A stretch of DNA of 64,000 nucleotides, taken from assembly GCF_000026105.1 (NCBI RefSeq), contig NC_008027.1:5352501-5416500 (forward strand), given 5' to 3'. A program made the position numbers and the translations under genes. The notes below the pieces were generated by a model. The model saw only the letters and a list, made by a program, of their open reading frames with translations, was not told where the DNA came from and ran no database searches. This document shows positions 1 through 8,709 of this stretch, one piece after another. The stretch comes from Pseudomonas entomophila L48. Its GTDB lineage: Bacteria; Pseudomonadota; Gammaproteobacteria; Pseudomonadales; Pseudomonadaceae. Within the stretch, counting starts at the first letter, position 1, and every line of letters begins with the position of its first letter.

Positions 1-1528
1 GGCCAAGGGCGTCGACGTGCTGGTCGCCTGCCCAGGCCGCCTGCTCGACCTGGCCGGCCAAGGCAGCGTCGACCTCTCCCGCGTCGAGATCCTGGTCCTG
101 GACGAAGCCGACCGCATGCTCGACATGGGCTTCATCCACGATGTCAAGAAAGTGCTCGCGCGCCTGCCAGCCAAGCGCCAGAACCTGCTGTTCTCGGCCA
201 CCTTCTCCAAAGACATCACCGACCTGGCCGACAAGCTGCTGCACAACCCCGAGCGTATCGAGGTCACGCCGCCGAACACCACGGTCGAGCGTATCGAGCA
301 GCGCGTCTATCGCCTGCCGGCCAGCCACAAGCGTGCGCTGCTGGCGCACCTGATCACCCTGGGTGCCTGGGAACAGGTGCTGGTGTTCACTCGCACCAAG
401 CATGGCGCCAACCGCCTGGCCGAGTATCTGGAGAAGCACGGCCTGACCGCCGCCGCGATCCACGGCAACAAGAGTCAGAACGCGCGCACCAAGGCCCTGG
501 CCGACTTCAAGGCCAACACCGTGCGTGTGCTGGTCGCCACCGATATCGCCGCCCGCGGCCTGGACATCGACCAGTTGCCCCACGTGGTCAACTTCGAACT
601 GCCCAACGTCGAGGAAGACTATGTGCACCGCATTGGCCGTACCGGCCGTGCCGGTCGCTCGGGCGAGGCCATCTCGATGGTCGCGCCGGACGAAGAGAAG
701 CTACTCAAGAGCATCGAGCGCGTCACCAAGCAGAAGATCCCCGATGGCGATCTGATGGGCTTTGACGCATCGACCGTCGAGGCGGAGAAGCCGGAAGTCC
801 GCGAACGCCAGCAGAACAACGGCCGCGGAGGCCGCAACCAGCAACCTCGCGGCGAAGGCGGCAAGGAAGGCAGTGGCGGGCGCAAGGACAAGGGCAAGGA
901 CAAAGGCAAGCAGAAGCCTGCCGCCGAGAAGCAGGCCGACAAGGAAAAGTCCGGCGACAAGCAGCAGCAAGGCCAGCAACGCAAGCCGCGTGACAAGAAG
1001 CCGCGCCAGCAGCAAGCTTCCCAGGGCCAGAAAGCAACGCCATCGGCACCTGCCGACCGTGATCCGGAAGAGTTTCTGGACGACGATGTCGACAATTTCG
1101 GTAACCGCGCCGACTACGTCAGCCCCTACCAGAACGCCAAGAACCAGGGCCGCAACCGCCGCCCGGGCGGCAATGCCGGGCAGGGTCAGGGCAACGGTCA
1201 GCGTAGCGGCGGTGGTCAAGGTCAGGGTCAAGGCCGTGGCAACAGCCAGCAGCGTCAGGGCCAGAACCAGGGCTCCGGCGAAAAACGCGCCCGCAGTGGC
1301 GGTGGCAGTAACGGTGGTGCTCGTCGCGACAACAACGGCGGCCGCAACCGCCGCGACGACACCGCGCGCCAGGAGCCGGCGGTGCGCAACCCGCGCGAGC
1401 CGCAGAACACCCCGGTGATCATCCGCAAGGAATCCAAGCTCGACCGTTATCCGACGCCCGAGCAATTGGACGACCTGCCAAGCCGCCCACGGGGTGAGCG
1501 CCCGGCGCTGTTGACCCGCAAGGGTTGA
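1..1528 (+). CDS. rhlE: DEAD-box ATP-dependent RNA helicase, RhlE type (5' end outside window)
   Basis: ATP-dependent RNA helicase that remodels RNA during ribosome assembly or decay in the cytoplasm. The frame is open from base 2, so the N-terminal part with the Walker A motif is missing. Visible motifs are PGRLLDL (Ib), VLDEADRM (II) near base 100, SAT (III) near base 194, [10 protein letters not shown] (V) near base 540 and [11 protein letters not shown] (VI) near base 625. After the core comes a tail of roughly 250 residues made of Gly, Gln, Asn, Arg and Lys, ending in a less repetitive stretch ([18 protein letters not shown]). Such basic tails are known in RhlE-like helicases and usually bind RNA. 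The stop is followed by an inverted repeat and a bidirectional terminator. The helicase call is certain; the choice of RhlE over another DEAD-box subgroup is likely. Confidence 0.9.
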   Translation, partial: AKGVDVLVACPGRLLDLAGQGSVDLSRVEILVLDEADRMLDMGFIHDVKKVLARLPAKRQNLLFSATFSKDITDLADKLLHNPERIEVTPPNTTVERIEQRVYRLPASHKRALLAHLITLGAWEQVLVFTRTKHGANRLAEYLEKHGLTAAAIHGNKSQNARTKALADFKANTVRVLVATDIAARGLDIDQLPHVVNFELPNVEEDYVHRIGRTGRAGRSGEAISMVAPDEEKLLKSIERVTKQKIPDGDLMGFDASTVEAEKPEVRERQQNNGRGGRNQQPRGEGGKEGSGGRKDKGKDKGKQKPAAEKQADKEKSGDKQQQGQQRKPRDKKPRQQQASQGQKATPSAPADRDPEEFLDDDVDNFGNRADYVSPYQNAKNQGRNRRPGGNAGQGQGNGQRSGGGQGQGQGRGNSQQRQGQNQGSGEKRARSGGGSNGGARRDNNGGRNRRDDTARQEPAVRNPREPQNTPVIIRKESKLDRYPTPEQLDDLPSRPRGERPALLTRKG

Positions 1529-1533
1529 GGCCT

Positions 1534-1591
1534 GTTCGCCGGCAAGCCGGCTCCTACACGGATCCCTGTAGGAGCCGGCTTGCCGGCGAAC
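1534..1591. repeat. REP-like inverted pair, family A
   Basis: Two inverted copies of a unit with core GCCGGCAAGCCGGCTCCTAC, separated by about ten bases. They lie directly after the helicase stop codon. This is the first of many family A pairs in the window, typical of Pseudomonas REP (repetitive extragenic palindrome) elements. Confidence 0.9.
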
Positions 1592-1603
1592 CTGTACGAC
1601 ACA

Positions 1604-1642
1604 CCAACAAAAACGCCGCCCATTGGGCGGCGTTTTTGTTGG
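1604..1642. terminator. bidirectional rho-independent terminator
   Basis: Perfect 18-base inverted repeat (1604-1621 and 1625-1642) around a 3-base loop. The GC-rich inner stem is CGCCGCCC/GGGCGGCG and the outer part is a run of A on one side and T on the other, so it reads as stem plus U-tract in both directions. It sits between the convergent helicase and yceI genes and should stop both. Confidence 0.92.
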
Positions 1643-1651
1643 TGCAACCGA

Positions 1652-2230
1652 TTACTTCTGCTTCACGCCTTCGACGCTGATGTCCAGGTCCAGGGTCTGC
1701 GAGGTAGCGCCCGGGCCCTTGATACCGAAGTCGTTCAGGTTCAGGGTGGTGGTGGCGTTGAAGCCAGCACGCTCGCCGCCCCACGGGTCCTTGCCTTCGC
1801 CATTGAACACAGCCTTGAAGGTGACCGGCTTGGTCACGCCGTGCATGGTCAGGTCGCCTGTTACATCAGCGGTCTTGTCGCCAGTCGACTTGACACTGGT
1901 GGAGACGAACTTGGCTTCCGGGTACTTTTTCACATCCAGGAAGTCTTTGCTGGCGATGTGCTTGTCTCGCTCGGCGTGGTTCGACCACAGGCTGGCAGTC
2001 TTCAGGTCGACGCTGATCTTGCTGGCCTCGGGCTTGGCGCTGTCCCAGGTGAAGTTACCGTCGAAATCCTTGAAGGTGCCGTGGATGAAGCTGTAGCCCA
2101 GGTGGCTGATCTTCCAGTCGACGAACGCGTGCTGGCCTTCCTTGTCGATCTTGTACTCGGCGGCCATGGCCTGGCCGGCGGAAATCAGGGCGGTACCGAG
2201 CGCCAGGGCGGCAAAAGTCTTTTTCAACAT
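1652..2230 (-). CDS. YceI family periplasmic protein
   Basis: Secreted 192-residue protein of the YceI family, whose members have a lipocalin-like barrel that binds polyisoprenoid or similar amphiphiles in the periplasm. The chosen ATG at 2230 gives a clear signal peptide ([12 protein letters not shown]..., cleavage near AMA/AEY) and has a GGAAGG-AAGG ribosome site; a longer frame upstream lacks these. The body shows the family pattern, with [17 protein letters not shown] near the N-terminus and [17 protein letters not shown] later. It lies 35 bases downstream of a cytochrome b561 gene, a pairing common for this family, so the two are probably one transcript. The exact ligand is unknown. Confidence 0.9.
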
Positions 2231-2265
2231 CCTTACGTTCCTTCCATTGCAATTGAGGTTGAGGG

Positions 2266-2817
2266 TCAAGCTTTGCGGCCCAACATACGGGTCAGGGTCG
2301 CGTCACGGTCGATGAAATGATGCTTGAGTGCCGCCAGTGCATGCAGGACGGCGAAGATCACCAGCCCCCACGCCAGCCACAGGTGGATCACGCCGGCGGT
2401 GTCGGCCTGGTCTGGCAAGTCGCTGACCAAGGCCGGCACCTCGAACAGGTCGAACACCGGAATGCCGACGCCGTCGGCGGTGGAGATCAGGTAGCCCGCG
2501 ATCATCACCGCGAACAACCCCAGGTACAGCGCCAGGTGGCCAAGCTTGGCGGCCAGGCGGGTCACCTTGCCGTGGTTGGCCGGTGCTGGCGGCGGCGGGC
2601 TGACAAAACGCCAGAGCACGCGCAGCAGCATGACAGCCAACAGCACCAGGCCAATGCTCTTGTGCAGGTCGGGGCCGGATTTGCGCCAGGGGCTGTAGTA
2701 ATCCAGGCCGACCATCCACAACCCCAGGCCGAACAGGCCGAAGACCGCCAGCGCCACGCCCCAATGCAGGACGATGCTGACCAGGCCATAGCGAGAAGAT
2801 GAGTTGCGCAGTTGCAT
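2266..2817 (-). CDS. cytochrome b561 family membrane protein
   Basis: Bacterial cytochrome b561, a small inner-membrane di-heme protein of 183 residues that passes electrons between quinol and a partner. The start [11 protein letters not shown] matches the family and follows a GGGGA site. Four hydrophobic helices are visible. Candidate heme-ligand histidines lie in [20 protein letters not shown] and VIHLWLAWG. It is the first gene of a two-gene unit with yceI. The physiological electron acceptor cannot be told from sequence. Confidence 0.9.
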
Positions 2818-3002
2818 GTTGGCGTATTTCCCCGTGAAAGCTGTGCACAGACTAGCGCGTAACATATCGAAGAAAAGCGGAAAAAATTGCTTCGGATAAT
2901 CGAAAAATCCGATGTTTAGTCTGCAACCTTCCCATTAAGGAAACATTAACGATAGACCTAGAGAGGGAGGCTGCCAATCCGGGAGGGGTGATGCGCCAAA
3001 AT

Positions 3003-3048
3003 TTCGCCGGCAAGCCGGCTCCTACGCAGGAGCCAGCTTGCCGGCGAA
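3003..3048. repeat. REP-like inverted pair, family A, short spacer
   Basis: Two facing family A units with almost no spacer (TTCGCCGGCAAGCCGGCTCC then GGAGCCAGCTTGCCGGCGAA), giving a nearly continuous hairpin. It lies just after the amine oxidase gene, between its stop and the promoter region of the cytochrome b561 gene. Confidence 0.9.
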
Positions 3049-3058
3049 GTGCCAGGTG

Positions 3059-4921
3059 TCAGTTCGCGTTAGCCTGGCTATTCACCACTGGCTTTTTCAT
3101 AGGCTCGGACTTGGCCGTGGCTTTCTTGACCGGCTCAGACTTGGACGCAGGCTTATGCGAGGCCTGCTTGGCCGCTGGCTTGGCGGCTGCCTTGGCCGAG
3201 GCTGGCTTGGTAGCAGCCGGCTTGACAGGCTCTTCCTTTGCCTCGATTACCGGGGCTACCGGAGCAGGAGCCTGGACAGGGGCCGGCGCAGGTGCTGCCT
3301 CTTCGGCCTTGGCGACCGGAGCAACCTTGGCTTGTGGCTTGTCGTCACCCCCGAACAGGCGAGAGAAGAAGCCCAGTTTGTCCTGCGCGGCCTCTTCGGT
3401 CTTGACCGGCTCGGCCTTGGCAGGTGCTGGCTGTGCCTTGTCGGAGGAGCCGCCGAACAGGTTGGAGAAGAACCCACCCTTGTCCTTGGCCGCAACAGCG
3501 CCCACCGCAGCGGCGGCGGCCACTGGCGCTGCCTTGACCGGGTCGAACGACTTGCCTGCCGCCAGCTCCTGCACCTGGCTGGCGGCACGCTGGCCACTGC
3601 GCAGTGCGCCTTCCAGGGTGCCGGGATAGAGCGCGTCGGTGTGCTCACCGGCAAAGGTGATGCGTTGCACCGGGCGCTCCCACAGGCGCCAGTACTTGCT
3701 GATCTGGCCAGGCCCGTAGGCCAGGTAGGCACCGCCTGTACCCGCATCGGTGCTGTAGCGACGGATTTCGTAGCCAGTGAACGCGCCGCGGGCTTGCGGA
3801 TAGAAGGCATGCAGGCGAATCAGCACCTGGTCGACCATCTGCTTGTCGCCGAACGCCTGCAGCAGGCGCGCATTGTCGCCGGACAGGTTGATCACCACAT
3901 TGGCCCCGCCCTTGAGCGCCGGTTCGATCCACAGCATCCCCAGGCCGGCGTTGCTGAAGATCTCACCGGACATGCGCGCGCGGCTTTCCCAGACCGGGTT
4001 CTTGAACTTGAGCATCAGCTGGTCGCGCCAGCCGTAGTTGGTGCCCTTGAGCGCAGCCAGGTGCTGGTTGTCCAGGCCCGGGGTCATCTGGATCTTGGCC
4101 AGGGCGCGCAGCGGCACGGCCATCACCAGATAGTCCGCCTGGTAGCCGACGCTGCCGACCTTGACCGTCACCCCGTCCTTGTCCTGGACGATGGAGGTGA
4201 CCGGCGAGCTGGTCTTGATGGTCTTCAGTTGCTTGACGAACGCCTGGGCCAGCACTGGGCTGCCACCCGGCAGGCGCGCGGCGCGCAGGTCACGGTCGCT
4301 GATATTGCGATAGACGCGGTTCTGCTGGGCGAAGTACAGCAGCGACAGGCGCGACGGCTCATCGTAGCGGGTGCGGATCTGCTGGTTGACCAACTGACGG
4401 GCGGTCGCCGGCAGTTGCAGCTTGTCGAGCCAGGTGGACACGTTCATCTGGTCCAAGGCGAACAAGGTGCTGTTGGCCGCTGGGTTGAGCGGGTCTTCGA
4501 TGGAGCGTGCCAGGTCGTCGAGGGTCTTCTCGTAGCGCTTGAGCGCCTCGGCAGTGGTCGGCTGCTTGGCGGAAAGGTCGGTGGCGCTGAAGTACTCGCC
4601 GTCGATCAGGTAACCGGGGGTGCGGACGAACTCCGGCGCCGGCAACGTACCGACCTTGAACTGCTCCAGGTACTGGTTGAGCACCGGCTGGCTCTTGCCG
4701 TTGCCGATCCATTCGCTGGTGGCCAGGCCCGAGCGCCCGCCCATGCCCGGCTTGGCTTCCAGCAGGGTGACCTGCCAGCCCTTGCCTTGCAGCTCGTAGG
4801 CGGCGGTCAGGCCCGCCAGGCCGCCGCCGACAACGATCGCGGTCTTGTCTTTGGCCAGCGTCGCGCCGCTGGACACCCCAATCAATACAAACGCGCACAG
4901 GCGCACCCAAGCAGCAGCCAT
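3059..4921 (-). CDS. secreted FAD-dependent amine oxidase with long Ala/Pro/Lys-rich C-terminal tail
   Basis: Flavin amine oxidase (620 residues) that would oxidise an amine with release of aldehyde, ammonia and peroxide. The N-terminus is a signal peptide (MAAAWVRLCAFVLIGVSSGATLA), followed by the FAD dinucleotide-binding motif VVGGGLAGLTAAYEL and the GGRSG segment. The C-terminal flavin motif ITFAGEHTD is also present. The catalytic body ends near residue 456. The remaining 164 residues are low complexity, rich in Ala, Pro, Lys and Glu, and contain two copies of GFFS(N/R)LFGG about 34 residues apart (near 483-491 and 517-525). This tail is not part of the usual amine oxidase fold. The ATG at 4921 has a GGAG site. 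Substrate and role of the tail are unknown. Confidence 0.85.
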   Translation of the reverse strand: MAAAWVRLCAFVLIGVSSGATLAKDKTAIVVGGGLAGLTAAYELQGKGWQVTLLEAKPGMGGRSGLATSEWIGNGKSQPVLNQYLEQFKVGTLPAPEFVRTPGYLIDGEYFSATDLSAKQPTTAEALKRYEKTLDDLARSIEDPLNPAANSTLFALDQMNVSTWLDKLQLPATARQLVNQQIRTRYDEPSRLSLLYFAQQNRVYRNISDRDLRAARLPGGSPVLAQAFVKQLKTIKTSSPVTSIVQDKDGVTVKVGSVGYQADYLVMAVPLRALAKIQMTPGLDNQHLAALKGTNYGWRDQLMLKFKNPVWESRARMSGEIFSNAGLGMLWIEPALKGGANVVINLSGDNARLLQAFGDKQMVDQVLIRLHAFYPQARGAFTGYEIRRYSTDAGTGGAYLAYGPGQISKYWRLWERPVQRITFAGEHTDALYPGTLEGALRSGQRAASQVQELAAGKSFDPVKAAPVAAAAAVGAVAAKDKGGFFSNLFGGSSDKAQPAPAKAEPVKTEEAAQDKLGFFSRLFGGDDKPQAKVAPVAKAEEAAPAPAPVQAPAPVAPVIEAKEEPVKPAATKPASAKAAAKPAAKQASHKPASKSEPVKKATAKSEPMKKPVVNSQANAN

Positions 4922-5127
4922 GATGGCGAACTCCGGTAAGAGGGTTATCAGGGAAAAAGGAGGGGAACGCCCCCCGAGGCAGATGCGTTAAGAATACGTC
5001 ACCTCTGCCCACCCTGCCACCGCAGTGCCATCAAGTGCTTTTGGCAACTGGTAATTTTGTCAGTTGCCCACGGTGCAACGTTTGGTCAATGCTCGCCCTG
5101 GCCCCCATTCGCCTGCCAGGAGGCGCG

Positions 5128-5616
5128 ATGATCTATCAGAAGCGATTCGCCAGCGTGTCCCCGCAATTGCTCGAGAAAAAGCAGCCCTGGCGCACCTCGT
5201 CAGGCTTGCAGATCAAGTCGAATGGCTCTTTGTGCACAGGTTTCTGGCCCGCTGCCGGGCAAAGGGAGACCGAGCTGATCATCGGTAGCCAATGCGATGT
5301 CGAAATCAGCTTCGCCCGCGAGGTCGACAGCCTGGCCATCGAGTTCTACGCGGTCTGTGACGACGCCGAGCAGTGCCCCCAGACCCTGCTCGAGATCGAG
5401 CGGCCCAACCAGGCTGGCCGGCCCGATCAGCCCGGCCATTTCTTCTGGCTGACCCTGGCCGAAGACTTCGCCATCGACAGCGTTCCCGGGGCTTACACCA
5501 CCGAGCCCAGGTGGCAGATTCTGCCGGGGCCGTTACGCCGCCTGACCCTGTCGACCTCGCCACACGCGCAGCTGCATATCCGTAACCTGAAGTGGACGCC
5601 CGTCCGTCGCCAATGA
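5128..5616 (+). CDS. conserved hypothetical protein upstream of bioA
   Basis: Not recognised. The frame gives 162 residues from an ATG preceded by a perfect AGGAGG at 5118-5123; a longer in-frame reading upstream has no such site. No signal peptide or membrane helix is visible. The sequence alternates short hydrophobic and polar stretches (TELIIGSQCDVEISFAREV, LTLSTSPHAQLHIRNLKW), which suggests an all-beta, possibly sandwich-like fold. Four cysteines are present, three of them within about 30 residues. It is divergent from the amine oxidase and 78 bases ahead of bioA on the same strand, so it may be co-transcribed with bioA, but nothing links it to biotin. Confidence 0.75.
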   Translation: MIYQKRFASVSPQLLEKKQPWRTSSGLQIKSNGSLCTGFWPAAGQRETELIIGSQCDVEISFAREVDSLAIEFYAVCDDAEQCPQTLLEIERPNQAGRPDQPGHFFWLTLAEDFAIDSVPGAYTTEPRWQILPGPLRRLTLSTSPHAQLHIRNLKWTPVRRQ

Positions 5617-5694
5617 GCCCCAAGGTTGTCCTGCCCTGTCGCTTTGCTTAGGCTTACGCGGTCCAACCAAGCCGCACTGTCAGGAGAAGCGCCC

Positions 5695-7101
5695 ATGGGC
5701 CTCAACGATCAGTGGATGCAACGCGACCTGAAGGTCCTGTGGCACCCCTGCACCCAGATGAAAGACCACGAGCAGCTGCCGCTGATCCCGATCCGTCGCG
5801 GCGAAGGCGTTTGGCTCGAGGACTTCGAGGGCAAGCGCTACCTGGACGCGGTCAGTTCCTGGTGGGTCAATGTATTCGGCCACGCCAACCCGCGCATCAA
5901 CCAGCGCATCAAGGACCAGGTCGACCAGCTCGAGCACGTGATCCTCGCCGGTTTCAGCCACCAGCCGGTGATCGAGCTGTCCGAGCGCCTGGTGGCCATG
6001 ACCCCGGCCGGCCTCGAGCGGGTGTTCTACGCCGACAACGGCTCGTCGTGCATCGAAGTGGCGCTGAAGATGAGCTTCCACTACTGGCAGAACACCGGCA
6101 AACCCCAGAAGAAGCGCTTTGTCACCCTGACCAACAGCTACCATGGCGAAACCATCGCCGCCATGTCGGTGGGCGACGTGCCGCTGTTCACCGAAACTTA
6201 CAAGGCCCTGCTGCTGGACACGATCAAGGTGCCCAGCCCGGACTGCTACCTGCGCCCCGAAGGCATGGGCTGGGAGGAGCATTCGCGGAACATGTTCGCC
6301 GCCATGGAACAGACCCTGGCCGAGCACCATGCCACCATCGCCGCGGTGATCGTCGAGCCGCTGATCCAGGGTGCAGGGGGCATGCGCATGTACCACCCGG
6401 TGTACCTCAAGCTGCTGCGCGAAGCCTGCGACCGCTACGACGTGCACCTGATCCACGACGAAATCGCCGTGGGCTTCGGCCGCACCGGGACGATGTTCGC
6501 CTGCGAGCAGGCCGGCATCCGCCCGGACTTCCTGTGCCTGTCCAAGGCCCTGACCGGCGGTTACCTGCCGCTGGCCGCCTGCCTGACCACCGACAAGGTG
6601 TACCAGGCGTTCTACGATGACTACCCGACCCTGCGCGCCTTCCTCCATTCGCACAGCTACACCGGCAACCCGCTGGCCTGCGCCGCGGCGTTGGCGACCC
6701 TGGACATCTTCGCCCAGGACAACGTGATCGAAGCCAACAAGGCCTTGTCGGCGCGCATGGCCAGCGCCACCGCGCACCTGGCCGACCACGCTCACGTCGC
6801 TGAAGTGCGCCAGACTGGCATGGCCCTGGCTATCGAGATGGTCAAGGACAAGGCCGGCAAGATCGCCTTCCCCTGGCAGGAGCGCCGCGGCCTGAAGGTG
6901 TTCGAACATGCCCTGAGCCGTGGCGCGCTCTTGCGCCCGTTGGGCAGTGTGGTGTATTTCCTGCCGCCCTACGTGATCACCCCGGAGCAGATCGACTTCC
7001 TGGCCGAAGTAGCCAGCGAAGGCATCGACATCGCCACCCGTGACAGTATCAGCTTGGCGGTACCGGCCGATTTCCACCCCGATTTCCGCGATCCGGGCTA
7101 G
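5695..7101 (+). CDS. bioA: adenosylmethionine-8-amino-7-oxononanoate aminotransferase (BioA)
   Basis: PLP-dependent class III aminotransferase that converts KAPA to DAPA using S-adenosylmethionine as amino donor, in biotin synthesis. The 468-residue length is usual. Family features include WHPCTQM near the N-terminus, YHGETIAAMSVGD, the cofactor-binding DEIAVGFGRTG, and LSKALTGG with the PLP lysine at residue 284. The ATG at 5695 follows CAGGAGAAGCG. The other biotin genes are not here, consistent with Pseudomonas, where bioA is separate from bioBFHCD. A family B inverted repeat follows the stop. Confidence 0.95.
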   Translation: MGLNDQWMQRDLKVLWHPCTQMKDHEQLPLIPIRRGEGVWLEDFEGKRYLDAVSSWWVNVFGHANPRINQRIKDQVDQLEHVILAGFSHQPVIELSERLVAMTPAGLERVFYADNGSSCIEVALKMSFHYWQNTGKPQKKRFVTLTNSYHGETIAAMSVGDVPLFTETYKALLLDTIKVPSPDCYLRPEGMGWEEHSRNMFAAMEQTLAEHHATIAAVIVEPLIQGAGGMRMYHPVYLKLLREACDRYDVHLIHDEIAVGFGRTGTMFACEQAGIRPDFLCLSKALTGGYLPLAACLTTDKVYQAFYDDYPTLRAFLHSHSYTGNPLACAAALATLDIFAQDNVIEANKALSARMASATAHLADHAHVAEVRQTGMALAIEMVKDKAGKIAFPWQERRGLKVFEHALSRGALLRPLGSVVYFLPPYVITPEQIDFLAEVASEGIDIATRDSISLAVPADFHPDFRDPG

Positions 7102-7124
7102 GCCCCATGCCGTCACCCGGTCCC

Positions 7125-7241
7125 TGTAGGAGCGGCCTTGCGTCGCGAAAGGCCTGCGGAGCAGCCCCAGGTTTTCAGCTTCGCAGCAGAAATTGCCGGG
7201 GCCGCTTTGCGGCCCTTTCGCGACGCAAGGCCGCTCCTACA
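7125..7241. repeat. REP-like inverted pair, family B
   Basis: Long facing arms starting TGTAGGAGCGGCCTTGCGTC and ending with its complement, 28 bases each. Smaller complementary pieces (GGGGCCGC...GCGGCCC) lie inside. It fills most of the bioA-rsmE gap. Confidence 0.9.
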
Positions 7242-7277
7242 AAGTGACGATGCCTCCATCAGATTCCGAGTAGAACT

Positions 7278-7997
7278 ATGAGACTCTCCCGCTTCTTCAT
7301 CGACGCCCCGCTTGGCCTCGGCGAGCACGAGCTCCCCGAAGCCCAGGCCCATTACATCGGCCGCGTGCTGCGCATGGCCCCCGGCGACGCCGTGCAGCTG
7401 TTCGACGGCAGCGGCCAGGAATACCTCGGCCAACTGCTCGAGGTGGGCAAGAAAACCGTGCGCGTCAGCCTCGACCAGGCCCTCCCCGGCCAGGCCGAAT
7501 CGTCGCTGCACGTCCACCTCGGCCAGGGCCTTTCCCGCGGCGAACGCATGGACTGGGCGATCCAGAAAGCCACCGAGCTTGGCGTCAATGAAATCACTCC
7601 AATCGTCAGCGAGCGCTGCGAGGTCCGCCTGAAGGACGAGCGCGCCGACAAACGCCTGGCCCACTGGCGCCAGGTGGCGATCAGCGCCTGCGAGCAGTGC
7701 GGCCGCTCGAGCGTGCCGGTCATCCACCCGCCGGTCACCCTGGCGGAATGGATCAAGGGCAGCGACGCCGACCTCAAGCTGGTCCTGCACCCCGTGGCGG
7801 CACCGCTGACCAGCCACGCCAAGCCCGCCCGCCTGGCCTTCCTGATCGGCCCCGAAGGCGGCCTCAACGATGCCGAGGTCGAGCAGGCCAAGGCCGCCGG
7901 CTTCCACGCCGCCCGCCTTGGCCCGCGCGTGCTGCGTACCGAGACCGCGCCGGTGGTGGCACTGTCGGTGGCGCAGCAGCTGTGGGGCGACTTCTAG
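7278..7997 (+). CDS. rsmE: 16S rRNA (uracil1498-N3)-methyltransferase RsmE
   Basis: SPOUT-class methyltransferase that makes m3U1498 in 16S rRNA on the 30S subunit. The protein has 239 residues. The N-terminal PUA-like part contains HYIGRVLRMAPGD, and the C-terminal deep trefoil knot that binds S-adenosylmethionine contains FLIGPEGGLNDAEVE and RVLRTETAPVVALS. The segment TPIVSERCEVRLKDERADKR matches canonical RsmE proteins, so this copy rather than the tat-linked paralogue is the likely housekeeping enzyme. Its stop codon shares the bases CTAG with the stop of the convergent downstream gene. Confidence 0.93.
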   Translation: MRLSRFFIDAPLGLGEHELPEAQAHYIGRVLRMAPGDAVQLFDGSGQEYLGQLLEVGKKTVRVSLDQALPGQAESSLHVHLGQGLSRGERMDWAIQKATELGVNEITPIVSERCEVRLKDERADKRLAHWRQVAISACEQCGRSSVPVIHPPVTLAEWIKGSDADLKLVLHPVAAPLTSHAKPARLAFLIGPEGGLNDAEVEQAKAAGFHAARLGPRVLRTETAPVVALSVAQQLWGDF

Positions 7998-8611
7998 CGC
8001 ACGTAGAGAGATACCGCGACGAAGTGCATCAGGCTCCCGGCAATCACGAACAGGTGCCAGATGCCATGCCAGTGGCGGAAGCGACTGTCGAAGGCGAAGA
8101 AGACGATGCCGACGGTGTAGAACACACCGCCGGCAGCCAGCCAGGCGAAGCCCGCGGCCCCCAGGCTGGACAGCAGCGGCTTGACCGCCACCAGCACGAT
8201 CCAGCCCATCACCGCGTAGATGACGATCGACAGGATGCGTGCTTCCGAACGCGGCTTGATCTCCTGCAGCATGCCGATCACCGCCAACCCCCAGACCACC
8301 CCGAACAGGCTCCAGCCCCAGGGGCCGCGCAAGCTGACCAGGCAGAACGGGGTGTAGCTGCCGGCGATCAGCAGGTAGATCGACAGGTGGTCGAGCTTGC
8401 GCATGACCTGCTTCGCCCGCCCGCGAGTGCTGTGGTAGAGCGTGGAGATGCTGTAGAGCAGCAGCAGCGTGAAGCCATAGATGGAAAAGCTGACGATCTT
8501 CCAGGGGTCGCCCTGGAGCCCGGCCACGACGATCAGCCAGACCGCGCCAATGCAGGCCAGCACCGCACCAACCAGGTGGGTCCAGGCGTTGAAACGTTCA
8601 CCATGGTACAT
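7994..8611 (-). CDS. hemolysin III / PAQR family integral membrane protein (TrhA-like)
   Basis: Seven-helix inner-membrane protein of 205 residues in the hemolysin III group of the PAQR superfamily. Bacterial members (TrhA) have been linked to membrane energetics and lipid homeostasis rather than to hemolysis. The conserved polar residues expected at a metal site are present: STLYHS, KLDHLSIYL and the C-terminal HGIWHLFVIAGSLMHF. The start MYHGERFNAWTH is typical and has an AGGAGG upstream. The gene converges on rsmE with a 4-base overlap of the stop codons. The biochemical activity is not known. Confidence 0.88.
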   Translation of the reverse strand: MYHGERFNAWTHLVGAVLACIGAVWLIVVAGLQGDPWKIVSFSIYGFTLLLLYSISTLYHSTRGRAKQVMRKLDHLSIYLLIAGSYTPFCLVSLRGPWGWSLFGVVWGLAVIGMLQEIKPRSEARILSIVIYAVMGWIVLVAVKPLLSSLGAAGFAWLAAGGVFYTVGIVFFAFDSRFRHWHGIWHLFVIAGSLMHFVAVSLYVR

Positions 8612-8668
8612 GCAGGCACAGACCTCCTGAGGCGGTGCGGGTTCCGAAATAGACTGCTTTGCGACCGG

Positions 8669-8690
8669 TTCGCCGGCAAGCCGGCTCCTT
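8669..8690. repeat. solitary REP-like unit, family A
   Basis: A single family A unit (TTCGCCGGCAAGCCGGCTCC) between chpC and the PAQR gene. Unlike nearly all other copies here it has no facing partner. Confidence 0.75.
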
Positions 8691-8709
8691 CAGGGGCAAC
8701 CGGTCCATT

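Noticed and set aside
3038..4939. Long plus-strand open frame (633 codons) opposite the amine oxidase gene
   Set aside because: It is a shadow of GC-rich codon bias: no recognisable domain, Arg/Gly/His-rich translation and complete overlap with a well-supported gene on the other strand.
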